NCBI GenBank assembly: GCA_964568585.1
Contig: CAZMQI010000002.1
Span: forward strand, 86,032 to 150,031
Origin: RGZA01 sp964568585
Lineage (GTDB): Bacteria > Pseudomonadota > Alphaproteobacteria > UBA9219 > RGZA01
Direction: 5' to 3'
Length of the DNA: 64,000 bases
In this document: piece by piece, positions 17,866-26,343 of the stretch
Layout of the letters: each line of letters starts with the position of its first letter
How positions within the stretch are numbered: position 1 is the first letter of the stretch
Notes under the pieces: generated by a model
What the model was told of the DNA's origin: nothing
What the model saw: only the letters and a program-made list of their open reading frames with translations
Databases searched by the model: none
Position numbers and translations under genes: made by a program

Positions 17866-18618
17866 ATGCCAAAATGCGTGGTAAAATGGGGCATGGATAA
17901 GACGCGCCCCTATAAACCATTGGTAATGTTTATTGATATCCAAGCACTGTATGCTGCACCGCCCAGTGCTGCCGAAATCGAATTGCTGCAAAAGCATGGC
18001 GCTTATCTACCCACGCAGCAGGAAATAGAAACAGTTGAAGCTATTATTGATGGCTGCAATGTCTTGGCCGACACCTTGCGTGGCAAGGTAAAAATCGGCT
18101 GGGCTGCTATGGCGCCGAAAACCAGCTTTCTGGTAACTAATGAACTTTCCGAATTCAAAGCCCTGCTGACCAGTAATGGTCATTCACTGAATGAATTTTA
18201 TAGAGCCGAGCCACATGATGGCGATGTGTTTGTTGCCAAGACACAAAACTCCGTGATGTCTAATCCCGAATTTATGAAATTCCTGGAAGCTGGCCAATAT
18301 ACCCATCTGTATGTCGGCGGATTTCAAACCACCAAATGTGCTTTAGATAGTGTGTTAAAAATAGCTACACAAGAAATGTTCAAGGAAATAGCTGCCAATG
18401 TTCAAACCGCGATTATTTCTGATTTAAGCGCCGATACCTATGCCGGTAATGGAAGCTTTCGCCCTATGCCAAGCGCGGATGACGTACAGGCCGAAGCAAA
18501 GCGTTTTGGCGCACGCCTGATCACGATGAATGAATTGCAAAGTGAAATTACTGCAAGCCTTGGCCGCCCTGCAAACGATGCACACAATAATGGCGGGACA
18601 ACGCCCGCCATTTCTTGA
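17866..18618 (+). CDS. Isochorismatase-like cysteine hydrolase
   Basis: 250 residues with the alpha/beta isochorismatase fold. The expected catalytic triad is visible: Asp24 in MFIDIQ, Lys125 in FVAKTQNS and Cys158 in QTTKCALDS. The family includes isochorismatases, nicotinamidases and other amide hydrolases. The substrate cannot be read, and an insertion around residues 30-60 sets it apart from nicotinamidases. An alternative start is the ATG at 17893. The last codons contain a hairpin that may act as terminator. Confidence 0.8.
   Translation: MPKCVVKWGMDKTRPYKPLVMFIDIQALYAAPPSAAEIELLQKHGAYLPTQQEIETVEAIIDGCNVLADTLRGKVKIGWAAMAPKTSFLVTNELSEFKALLTSNGHSLNEFYRAEPHDGDVFVAKTQNSVMSNPEFMKFLEAGQYTHLYVGGFQTTKCALDSVLKIATQEMFKEIAANVQTAIISDLSADTYAGNGSFRPMPSADDVQAEAKRFGARLITMNELQSEITASLGRPANDAHNNGGTTPAIS
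18589..18612. terminator. Hairpin at the 3' end of the hydrolase gene
   Basis: A perfect 9-bp stem AATGGCGGG / CCCGCCATT with a 6-nt loop, inside the last codons of the isochorismatase-like gene and about 30 nt from the nusG stop. The following T-run is poor (TTCTTG), so termination strength is uncertain. Confidence 0.5.
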
Positions 18619-18642
18619 ATATTCTATATTAAATCGTGAAGC

Positions 18643-19254
18643 TTAAAGCTTTTCAACTTGGGTGTATTCCAGATCCACTGGCGTTGCACGGCCAAAGATA
18701 GAAACGGAAACTTTAAGGCGCGCTTTTTCTTCATCCACTTCTTCAACGGTTCCGTTAAACGAAGCAAACGGACCATCGGCCACGCGGACTTGTTCGCCAA
18801 TTTCGAAGGTGATGGAATTCTTGGGATGGGCGATGCCTTCCTGCATTTGGGAAATCAACCGCATGGCCTCAGCTTCGCTCATCGGCACTGGCTTTGCGCC
18901 ACCGCCAAGGAAACCGGTTACCTTTGGTGTGTTCTTCACCAAATGCCAGCTTTGATCGGTCAATGCCATCTTCACCAGCACATAACCCGGGAAGAATTTG
19001 CGTTCCATGTTTACTTTGCGGCCGCGTGCTACTTCAACCACTTCTTCGGTAGGCACCAGAATATCGGCGAACATATCAGCAAGACCAAGGCTTTCAGCCT
19101 TTTCGCGGATAGCCGCGGCTACCTTCTTTTCAAAACCGGAATACACATGCACCACATACCAGCGATGGGTCGCGATGGCTCTGGGCGCGCGCGGCGCGGC
19201 GTCTGCTTTAGCAGCTTTTGCTTCTTTTGGTTTCTTGGTTTTTGCTTCAGCCAT
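18643..19254 (-). CDS. nusG: Transcription termination/antitermination factor NusG
   Basis: 203 residues. The NGN domain begins at WYVVHVYSGFEKKV (about residue 32) and the C-terminal KOW domain contains VADGPFASFNGTVEEVDEEKARLKV. An Ala/Lys-rich extension of about 28 residues precedes the NGN domain. This is longer than in E. coli, but I do not regard it as a start error because no later start fits. It binds RNA polymerase and links it to Rho or to ribosomal S10. It is cotranscribed with secE 20 nt upstream. Confidence 0.97.
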   Translation of the reverse strand: MAEAKTKKPKEAKAAKADAAPRAPRAIATHRWYVVHVYSGFEKKVAAAIREKAESLGLADMFADILVPTEEVVEVARGRKVNMERKFFPGYVLVKMALTDQSWHLVKNTPKVTGFLGGGAKPVPMSEAEAMRLISQMQEGIAHPKNSITFEIGEQVRVADGPFASFNGTVEEVDEEKARLKVSVSIFGRATPVDLEYTQVEKL

Positions 19255-19274
19255 GATAGTGCTCCGATAAAGTC

Positions 19275-19469
19275 TTAGAATCTCAGGTTAATAAGGGCGC
19301 GTGAAAGGAAGGAAAGCCCGCCATCCACCACCAGAAAGAAAATCGACATCACGCCCGACAACACCACCACCATCACCGAAGTCATCACGGTTTCTTTGCG
19401 GGTAGGCCAGGTCACTTTATTTGCCTCTTTTTTTACTTCGGAAAAGAAGGTTGTAATTTTGTTCAGCAT
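19275..19469 (-). CDS. secE: Preprotein translocase subunit SecE
   Basis: 64 residues, the short single-span form usual outside the Enterobacteria. It has the conserved cytoplasmic helix FFSEVKKEANKVTWPTRKE followed by one membrane segment (about residues 30-52). It clamps SecY in the SecYEG channel. It lies between tRNA-Trp and nusG, the standard arrangement. Confidence 0.97.
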   Translation of the reverse strand: MLNKITTFFSEVKKEANKVTWPTRKETVMTSVMVVVLSGVMSIFFLVVDGGLSFLSRALINLRF

Positions 19470-19575
19470 CGTTGTTCTTTCAAAAAACTACTTTTAACTC
19501 GGCGTAAGGACCACGATTGGCGACCGCCAATCCGCGAGCTTACGCGAGCGAGCCTTACGGCGCTTGAGTAACAAA

Positions 19576-19651
19576 TGGCAGGAGTTGGGGGGCTCGAACC
19601 CACAGCCTTCGGTTTTGGAGACCGACGCTCTACCAGTTGAGCTAAACTCCT
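19576..19651 (-). tRNA. tRNA-Trp (anticodon CCA)
   Basis: A full cloverleaf on the minus strand. It has a 7-bp acceptor AGGAGTT/AACTCCT, a D-arm with AGCTCAACTGGTAGAGC, anticodon loop CTCCAAA (CCA), T-arm GGGTTCGAGCCC, discriminator G and an encoded CCA tail. It is followed by secE-nusG. Confidence 0.97.
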
Positions 19652-19701
19652 CCAGTGGTATTTTAGGCCTCAACATACTAACGCGTACTCGGACCTAAAA
19701 T

Positions 19702-19736
19702 AACGGCCCGCAAACCTTTAAAGTCTGCGAGCCGTT
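19702..19736. repeat. Imperfect inverted repeat upstream of tRNA-Trp
   Basis: AACGGC-CGCA pairs with TGCG-GCCGTT around a 13-nt loop. On the minus strand it is followed by TTATTTTAGG. It resembles a terminator, but no minus-strand gene lies upstream of it. It may insulate the tRNA-secE-nusG unit from antisense transcription, or be part of the leader. Confidence 0.35.
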
Positions 19737-19794
19737 GATGGATTTTATAGAGGAAAGCTGGGCTGAAAGCAAAGTCTAAAAAAGACATTTATAA

Positions 19795-20922
19795 ATGAAT
19801 AGGTTACATTACCCCCCCATGAGAACAATGAAAGCCCAAACCAAAGCCCAAAAGACACAAAAACACGAGATTTCACTGGATGGACAGGCGGGACGCCTTG
19901 ACAAGGTGGCATCTTCCCTGCTGCCAGATGTGTCGCGTGCGCGGCTGCAAAAACTGATTAGCGAAGGCGCTTTGTGTGTTAACGGCAAAGCCGTGACCGA
20001 TGTCGCCCATAAATTGCGTGGCGCAGAAATCATCACACTTGAAATTCCGGAAGCTGAAGACGCAAAACCAAAAGCCCAAAAAATCAAACTTGATGTCGTC
20101 TATGAAGACAAAGACGTGCTGGTCATCAACAAACCTGCAGGCATGGTGGTGCATCCAGCGGCTGGTAATCTGGATGGCACCTTGGTCAATGCGCTGCTTG
20201 CCCATTGTGGCAAAAGCCTGTCTGGAATTGGCGGCGTCAAACGCCCCGGCATCGTGCATCGTTTGGATAAAGACACCAGCGGATTAATGGTAGTGGCCAA
20301 GCACGATAAGGCACATCAAGGCTTATCGGAACAATTCAGTGGCGAAAACGGAAAAACGTTATCACGCATCTATCAGGCATTCATTTGGGGCGCACCCAAT
20401 ACCAAGCGCGGCACGATCGAAGGCGATATCGGCCGCAGCGAAACCAACCGCAAGAAGATGGCATTGGTCAGCCGTGGCAAACACGCCATTACCCATTTCG
20501 AAGTATTGCAAACCTATGCTCCCGCTGCTGATGAAGCTGGCTTTGGCGGCGTCGTGCGCCAGAAAAAATCCACGCGCAAGGAAAACAAGGCGCCCTTTGC
20601 CGCGCTTATCCAATGCAAACTTGAAACGGGCCGCACCCATCAAATCCGCGTGCATCTTGCACATATCGGCAACAGCATTGTGGGTGATGCGTTATATGGT
20701 AATGCCAAGGGCAGCAAGCAACGCGCACTCAGCACACTTTTAAAGCTGTATAAGGGCGATGAAAAGAAGCTTGCGCTGCTATCCGACTTCCCGCGTCAGG
20801 CATTACACGCCAAATCGCTATCTTTCCTTCATCCTATCACGGGGAAAGAAATGTCATTTGAAGTCGACTTGCCGGATGATATGCAAAAGCTGCATAAGCT
20901 ATTGGAGCATGCCGTTCAGTAG
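19795..20922 (+). CDS. rluD: 23S rRNA pseudouridine synthase, RluD/RluC family
   Basis: About 375 residues. An N-terminal S4 RNA-binding domain (VSRARLQKLISEGALCVNGK, about residues 45-65) is followed by the RsuA/RluA catalytic domain with HRLDKDTSGLMVVAK, whose Asp is the catalytic residue. This layout fits RluD (positions 1911/1915/1917), though RluC cannot be excluded. ATGs at 19819 and 19828 are alternative starts; none has a good Shine-Dalgarno. Residues about 240-265 carry a basic insert (VRQKKSTRKENK). Its 3' end overlaps the convergent asparaginase by 24 nt. Confidence 0.9.
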   Translation: MNRLHYPPMRTMKAQTKAQKTQKHEISLDGQAGRLDKVASSLLPDVSRARLQKLISEGALCVNGKAVTDVAHKLRGAEIITLEIPEAEDAKPKAQKIKLDVVYEDKDVLVINKPAGMVVHPAAGNLDGTLVNALLAHCGKSLSGIGGVKRPGIVHRLDKDTSGLMVVAKHDKAHQGLSEQFSGENGKTLSRIYQAFIWGAPNTKRGTIEGDIGRSETNRKKMALVSRGKHAITHFEVLQTYAPAADEAGFGGVVRQKKSTRKENKAPFAALIQCKLETGRTHQIRVHLAHIGNSIVGDALYGNAKGSKQRALSTLLKLYKGDEKKLALLSDFPRQALHAKSLSFLHPITGKEMSFEVDLPDDMQKLHKLLEHAVQ

Positions 20923-21951
20923 CCAAGGCTGCGCGGGCGCAATGGCTTCGCGTGGCTGCAATCCATTCGCTATCCCCAGAACGCCGAGCACATATAATTT
21001 ATGCGGAGGCAAATCACGGTACACATGTGCACCATACCGCATTAAATTCCATGTGGATTCATAAGGTTTTTTTACAAACTCAGCTGGCAATGGCGCAAAC
21101 GCCACAAGGGATTCGGGAAACCGTTTGATGAATTCCACAACGCCGCCATGCACATCGCTGGCATTGGCCGTACCACTATGATAATTGCGGATGACCAGTA
21201 GAATATTTTCTTTTGCTGCCAATGCATGATATGGCGCAAGGTTCATCCCGGGATAGGCCGCTAAAAAATACACGCGCTTGGAAGCACCCACCATGCTTTC
21301 GCAGGTTGGAATCTGAAAATCGGTTTCAATCTGTTCTGGTTTGCCTTCGGCCCATTCAATGCCGATGCCTTCTTTATAAACGCCCACTGCCGCGTTATAA
21401 AACGAATGAAAACTACCTGCATCTGCCGACATTTGCTGCACATTGGTTGCGTGATGCAGGGTGACATCTCTGCCCGTACCACGGAACGGGATAAACACGC
21501 CCTTGCGTGGGTCGGGTTGCGTCAACAACGCCATCGCGGCCGTAATATTCGCCGTCGCATCGCTGCGCGGATCGGCTAAAGGATAGAACGCTGCTGCCAA
21601 GGCGATGCTAACATCACGCTTGCCGAATAGTAATTGCAGTAATGTGGCAGTGAACGGCAACGTATCGGTGCCATGCGTGATTAAAAACCGCTTACAACCC
21701 TGCTTGATAAGCGTATCAACTTGGCTTGCCACGGCATGCCAGTCCGGCATATCGAAATCGCCGGAATCCTTGGCGAGTAATTGGTAAAATTGAAAATCGA
21801 AGATGCGGTTCTTGGTCAGGCTTTCCATGCGGGATTGCAGCAAGGCGTTCCCTGCTTTATCCGCACGCGTCGCATCATCGGTCAAAACAGAACCAATAGT
21901 GCCGCCCGTTAGAATAATGGCGATGGATGGTTTGGCGGTAGTTGAAGGCAT
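20899..21951 (-). CDS. Asparaginase/glutaminase family protein
   Basis: 350 residues. It has the N-terminal signature ILTGGTIGS (catalytic Thr, about residue 14) and the second catalytic block LITHGTDTLPFTA (about residue 92). There is no signal peptide, so it is a cytoplasmic, type-I-like enzyme that hydrolyses asparagine to aspartate. The family also contains GatD and lysophospholipase-linked members, so the substrate is inferred. It lies between rluD and rpoC and overlaps the 3' end of rluD. Confidence 0.88.
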   Translation of the reverse strand: MPSTTAKPSIAIILTGGTIGSVLTDDATRADKAGNALLQSRMESLTKNRIFDFQFYQLLAKDSGDFDMPDWHAVASQVDTLIKQGCKRFLITHGTDTLPFTATLLQLLFGKRDVSIALAAAFYPLADPRSDATANITAAMALLTQPDPRKGVFIPFRGTGRDVTLHHATNVQQMSADAGSFHSFYNAAVGVYKEGIGIEWAEGKPEQIETDFQIPTCESMVGASKRVYFLAAYPGMNLAPYHALAAKENILLVIRNYHSGTANASDVHGGVVEFIKRFPESLVAFAPLPAEFVKKPYESTWNLMRYGAHVYRDLPPHKLYVLGVLGIANGLQPREAIAPAQPWLLNGMLQ

Positions 21952-22029
21952 GAAACACGTCCGATGAAAAACGAATTTTTCAGCTTAAACCCCTCAAAAC
22001 CGATTGGGCAAACAAAAAGTGGGCAATAA

Positions 22030-22057
22030 AAAAGGGCAGTATTGCTACTGCCCTTTT
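22030..22057 (-). terminator. Terminator of rpoBC
   Basis: A 12-bp perfect stem (AAAAGGGCAGTA / TACTGCCCTTTT) with a 4-nt loop, 22 nt after the rpoC stop and followed on the minus strand by TTTTTTATT. Confidence 0.92.
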
Positions 22058-22078
22058 GATTATTGTGACGTCCAAAGA

Positions 22079-25000
22079 TTATCCGTTAACGGCTTCCTTT
22101 GACTCTTCGCGCAATGCATTTGCTGCATCTTGCTTGTTCGCTGCTTCGACTTCCTTGGCACGGTCACGGCCAGCTGCAATCGCTTTCAGGCGGTTTACAA
22201 CGGCACCGGTACCTGCTGGGACCAAGCGGCCAACGATAACGTTTTCCTTAAGCCCTTCGAGCTTATCGGTACGACCCGATACAGCTGCTTCGGTAAGAAC
22301 ACGTGTGGTTTCTTGGAACGACGCGGCTGAAATGAAGCTGCGCGTCTGAAGCGAGGCTTTGGTAATCCCTTGTAAAACAGGTCTTCCCTTGGCAACGCGA
22401 AGGCTTTCCAGAACCACTTTATCGTTTTCATGTTCGAAGTCGAGACGATCCACCTGCTCACCATTGAGGAAGGTTGTATCACCGGCATCGGTGATTTCAA
22501 TCTTCTGCAACATCTGACGCGCAATCACTTCAATGTGCTTGTCGTTGATTTTCACGCCTTGCAAACGGTACACATCCTGAATTTCATTGATGAGGTATTC
22601 AGCCAACGCTTCAACGCCCATAATGTTCAAGATGTCGTGCGGTACTGGGTTTCCATCAATCAACAAGTCGCCGCGTTGAACACGGTCACCTTCTTGAATG
22701 GACAAATGCTTGCCCTTTGGAATCATGTATTCGCGTGGTTGTTCGCTGCCATCTTCCGGAACAATCACAAGGCGACGCTTCGTCTTGTAATCCTTGCCGA
22801 ATTCTACGCGGCCATCGATTTCAGCGATAACGGCGAAGTCTTTTGGCTTACGTGCTTCAAACAATTCAGCAACGCGCGGCAGACCGCCGGTGATATCGCG
22901 GGTCTTGGTTGATTCACGTGGAATACGTGCAAGCACGTCACCCGCTTTAACCGTAACGCCGTTTTCAATCGACAAAATCGCATCAACCGGCATGAAGTAA
23001 CGCGCTTCCATACCGTTGGACAACGTGATCACCTTGCCCTTGGCATCGTGAAGAACGATGCGCGGACGAAGATCATTGCCCTTAGGCTGTTGACGCCAAT
23101 CGATAACCTTCTTGCTGGAAATACCCGTTGCTTCATCGACCACTTCACGAACCGACACACCTTCAACAAGGTCGGCATAGTGTGCTACACCTTCTTTTTC
23201 GGTGATGATTGGCAGGGTATAAGGATCCCATTCAGCAATGCGCTGGCCTTTCTTCACGGTCGCGTTGTCGTCTGCCAACAATTTCGCACCATATGGCACT
23301 TTGTGGCGAGCGCGTTCACGGCCCTGTTCATCGGCAATTGCGATTTCCATATTGCGAACCATAACCACAGGTTGGCCATCGGAGTTTTGTACAACACCCT
23401 TGTTCTTAATCTTGAGTTTACCATCAAGACTTGAATCAATCGTGCTCTGTTCAGCAGCACCCTGCGCCGCACCACCAATGTGGAAGGTACGCATAGTAAG
23501 CTGGGTTCCTGGTTCACCGATGGATTGTGCAGCGATAACGCCCACAGCTTCACCGATATTGACAGGGGTACCACGAGCCAAATCGCGGCCATAGCATTTG
23601 CAGCATACGGCGCCGGATTTGTTTTCACAGGTAAGAACAGAACGAATAGCAACGCTATCGATGCTTGCCTTATCAATTGCTTCGATATCCGGTTCAACGA
23701 TGATGGCGCCTGCAGGTACCAATACCTTATTGGTCACAGGATCCTTCACGTCGACCAAAGCGGTACGGCCGAGAATACGCTCACCCAAAGGTGCAACCAC
23801 TTCACCGCCGTCGATAACTGCTTTCACAGTCAGACCGCGCTTGGTGCCGCAATCCTCTTCCACGATGATGGCGTCTTGTGCCACGTCAACAAGGCGGCGT
23901 GTCAGGTAACCTGAGTTTGCAGTCTTAAGCGCGGTATCGGCCAGACCCTTACGGGCACCGTGGGTTGAGTTGAAGTATTCAAGAACGGTCAGACCTTCCT
24001 TAAAGTTTGAAATAATAGGCGTTTCAATGATTTCGCCCGATGGTTTTGCCATCAACCCGCGCATACCGGCGAGCTGTTTGATTTGCGCAGCAGAACCACG
24101 CGCACCTGAATGGGCCATCATGTAAACGCTGTTATGCGGTTGACCCGGTTTTGGCGTTGAAATGGCTTTCATCATTTCATCAGCAACACGCTCGGTGCAG
24201 GATGACCATGTATCCACCACCTTGTTGTACTTTTCGCCACGGGTAATAAGACCGTCTTGGTATTGCTGTTCGAATTCCTTGACTTGGTCTTGTGCTTTCT
24301 TGATGAGCGTTTCCTTGGCGGCTGGGATAATCAAATCATCCTTACCGAAGGAGAAGCCTGCACGGCATGCCCATTTGTAACCAAGCGCCATCATGCGATC
24401 AGCGAAGATGACGGTTTCTTTTTGGCCACAGTGGCGATACACGCTATCGATAACGTTCGACACGTCTTTCTTGGTCAGCAAACGGTTGATGATGCTGAAT
24501 GGCAAGTTTTTGTGACGTGGGAATACTTCTGAGAACAGCATACGACCTGGTGTCGTCGACACGGTCATCGTTACTGGTTTGCCGGTTTCATCCACCGTGT
24601 GGTAACGGGCCTTAATCTTGGCATGGATGTGCAAGCATTTTGCTTCCATCGCTGCTTCGATTTCGCCAATGGTACCGAATACGGAACCTTCACCCACCAT
24701 GCCTTCGCGTTCCAAGGTGATATAGTAGAGACCTAAAACAATATCCTGCGATGGTACGATAATCGGCTTACCGTTGGATGGTGAGAGGATGTTGTTAGTC
24801 GACATCATCAATACGCGGGCTTCCAGCTGCGCTTCCAATGAAAGCGGAACGTGCACAGCCATTTGATCGCCGTCGAAATCGGCGTTAAACGCGGTGCAAA
24901 CCAGCGGATGCAATTGAATGGCCTTGCCTTCAATCAACACCGGTTCGAATGCCTGAATACCAAGTCTGTGGAGCGTTGGTGCGCGGTTAAGCAGCACGGG

Positions 25001-26272
25001 ATGCTCGCGGATAACTTCTTCCAGAATGTCCCATACTTCGGGGCGTTCTTTTTCAACAAGGCGTTTAGCGGCCTTGATGGTCGAAGCCATGCCATAGATT
25101 TCGAGCTTGGCGTAAATGAATGGCTTGAACAATTCGAGCGCCATCTTCTTTGGCAGACCGCATTGGTGAAGCTTGAGTTCTGGGCCAACCACGATAACCG
25201 AACGACCGGAGTAATCGACGCGCTTACCGAGCAAGNNNNNNNNNNAGTTTTGACGGAAGCGACCTTGCTTACCCTTCAACATGTCGGCAAGTGATTTCAG
25301 CGGACGCTTGTTGGCACCCGTAATCACGCGGCCACGACGACCATTGTCGAACAACGCATCGACCGATTCCTGCAACATACGCTTTTCGTTGCGGATGATG
25401 ATGTCGGGAGCGCGCAGTTCAATCAAACGCTTCAAACGGTTGTTACGGTTAATCACGCGGCGGTACAAGTCATTGAGATCTGAGGTCGCGAAACGGCCAC
25501 CATCCAATGGAACCAATGGGCGAAGTTCAGGTGGAATCACCGGAACAACTTCCAAAATCATCCATTCAGGGCGTGCGCCTGATTCAAGGAAGCTTTCAAT
25601 CAGCTTCAAACGCTTCACCAGCTTCTTGCGCTTAATATCGCTGCCGGTTTCGCGCATATCGTCACGAACCTTTACGCGTTCTGCGTTGAGGTCGAGATTG
25701 ATGAGCATTTTCTTGATGGCTTCCGCGCCAATGCTGGCTTCGAATGCATCTTCGCCGTATTCATCTTGGGCGTTGATGTATTCTTCTTCGGATACCAATT
25801 GGCGGTACTTAAATGGTGTGAGACCAGGTTCGGTCACCATGTACGATTCAAAGTACAAAACCTTTTCCAGATCTTTGAGTGTCATATCGAGCAACAAGCC
25901 GCAACGGCTTGGCAGCGACTTCATGAACCAGATATGTGCAACAGGTGCAGCAAGCTCGATGTGGCCCATGCGGTCACGGCGAACCTTTTGAAGCGTAACT
26001 TCAACGCCGCACTTTTCGCACACGATGCCGCGATACTTCATGCGCTTATACTTACCGCATAAGCATTCGTAATCTTTAATAGGTCCAAAGATGCGGGCGC
26101 AGAACAGACCGTCGCGTTCTGGCTTGAACGTACGGTAGTTGATGGTTTCCGGCTTCTTGATTTCGCCGAATGACCAGCTGCGAATACGTTCAGGTGACGC
26201 AAGGCTAATCCGAATGTGATCGAATTGCTGTGCCTGAGCCTGCTGATTAAAGAGAGCCATAATATCGTTCAT
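22079..26272 (-). CDS. rpoC: DNA-directed RNA polymerase subunit beta'
   Basis: 1397 codons as assembled, including 10 Ns (25236-25245). Removing the artefact gives 1393 residues, normal for alphaproteobacteria. It carries the N-terminal zinc finger (CLCGKYKRMKYRGIVCEKCG), the catalytic NADFDGDQMAVHVP loop (about residue 460), the trigger-loop and bridge-helix region, and the second zinc site (CENKSGAVCCKCYGRDL). It lies 71 nt downstream of rpoB. The flanks of the N-run match the invariant GRFRQN / LLGKRVDYSGRS motif with nothing missing. Confidence 0.98.
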   Translation of the reverse strand: MNDIMALFNQQAQAQQFDHIRISLASPERIRSWSFGEIKKPETINYRTFKPERDGLFCARIFGPIKDYECLCGKYKRMKYRGIVCEKCGVEVTLQKVRRDRMGHIELAAPVAHIWFMKSLPSRCGLLLDMTLKDLEKVLYFESYMVTEPGLTPFKYRQLVSEEEYINAQDEYGEDAFEASIGAEAIKKMLINLDLNAERVKVRDDMRETGSDIKRKKLVKRLKLIESFLESGARPEWMILEVVPVIPPELRPLVPLDGGRFATSDLNDLYRRVINRNNRLKRLIELRAPDIIIRNEKRMLQESVDALFDNGRRGRVITGANKRPLKSLADMLKGKQGRFRQNXXXXLLGKRVDYSGRSVIVVGPELKLHQCGLPKKMALELFKPFIYAKLEIYGMASTIKAAKRLVEKERPEVWDILEEVIREHPVLLNRAPTLHRLGIQAFEPVLIEGKAIQLHPLVCTAFNADFDGDQMAVHVPLSLEAQLEARVLMMSTNNILSPSNGKPIIVPSQDIVLGLYYITLEREGMVGEGSVFGTIGEIEAAMEAKCLHIHAKIKARYHTVDETGKPVTMTVSTTPGRMLFSEVFPRHKNLPFSIINRLLTKKDVSNVIDSVYRHCGQKETVIFADRMMALGYKWACRAGFSFGKDDLIIPAAKETLIKKAQDQVKEFEQQYQDGLITRGEKYNKVVDTWSSCTERVADEMMKAISTPKPGQPHNSVYMMAHSGARGSAAQIKQLAGMRGLMAKPSGEIIETPIISNFKEGLTVLEYFNSTHGARKGLADTALKTANSGYLTRRLVDVAQDAIIVEEDCGTKRGLTVKAVIDGGEVVAPLGERILGRTALVDVKDPVTNKVLVPAGAIIVEPDIEAIDKASIDSVAIRSVLTCENKSGAVCCKCYGRDLARGTPVNIGEAVGVIAAQSIGEPGTQLTMRTFHIGGAAQGAAEQSTIDSSLDGKLKIKNKGVVQNSDGQPVVMVRNMEIAIADEQGRERARHKVPYGAKLLADDNATVKKGQRIAEWDPYTLPIITEKEGVAHYADLVEGVSVREVVDEATGISSKKVIDWRQQPKGNDLRPRIVLHDAKGKVITLSNGMEARYFMPVDAILSIENGVTVKAGDVLARIPRESTKTRDITGGLPRVAELFEARKPKDFAVIAEIDGRVEFGKDYKTKRRLVIVPEDGSEQPREYMIPKGKHLSIQEGDRVQRGDLLIDGNPVPHDILNIMGVEALAEYLINEIQDVYRLQGVKINDKHIEVIARQMLQKIEITDAGDTTFLNGEQVDRLDFEHENDKVVLESLRVAKGRPVLQGITKASLQTRSFISAASFQETTRVLTEAAVSGRTDKLEGLKENVIVGRLVPAGTGAVVNRLKAIAAGRDRAKEVEAANKQDAANALREESKEAVNG
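25236..25245. other. Assembly gap (10 N) inside rpoC
   Basis: On the minus strand the flanks read CAAAACT-N10-CTTGCTC. If the two contigs overlap by CT, the result is CAA AAC TTG CTC (Gln-Asn-Leu-Leu), exactly the conserved RpoC sequence. The Ns are therefore filler at a contig join, not missing DNA. Confidence 0.9.
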
Positions 26273-26343
26273 TTTACTTTTTCCTTTTTTAGGACCGTCA
26301 AATTTTTGTGAAAACCGCCGGAGCGCTCGCCCCGGCTGTTAGC

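Noticed and set aside
25236..25245. Possible frameshift or insertion in rpoC
   Set aside because: It is a run of Ns; flanks rejoin to the conserved motif with a 2-base overlap, so the gene is intact.
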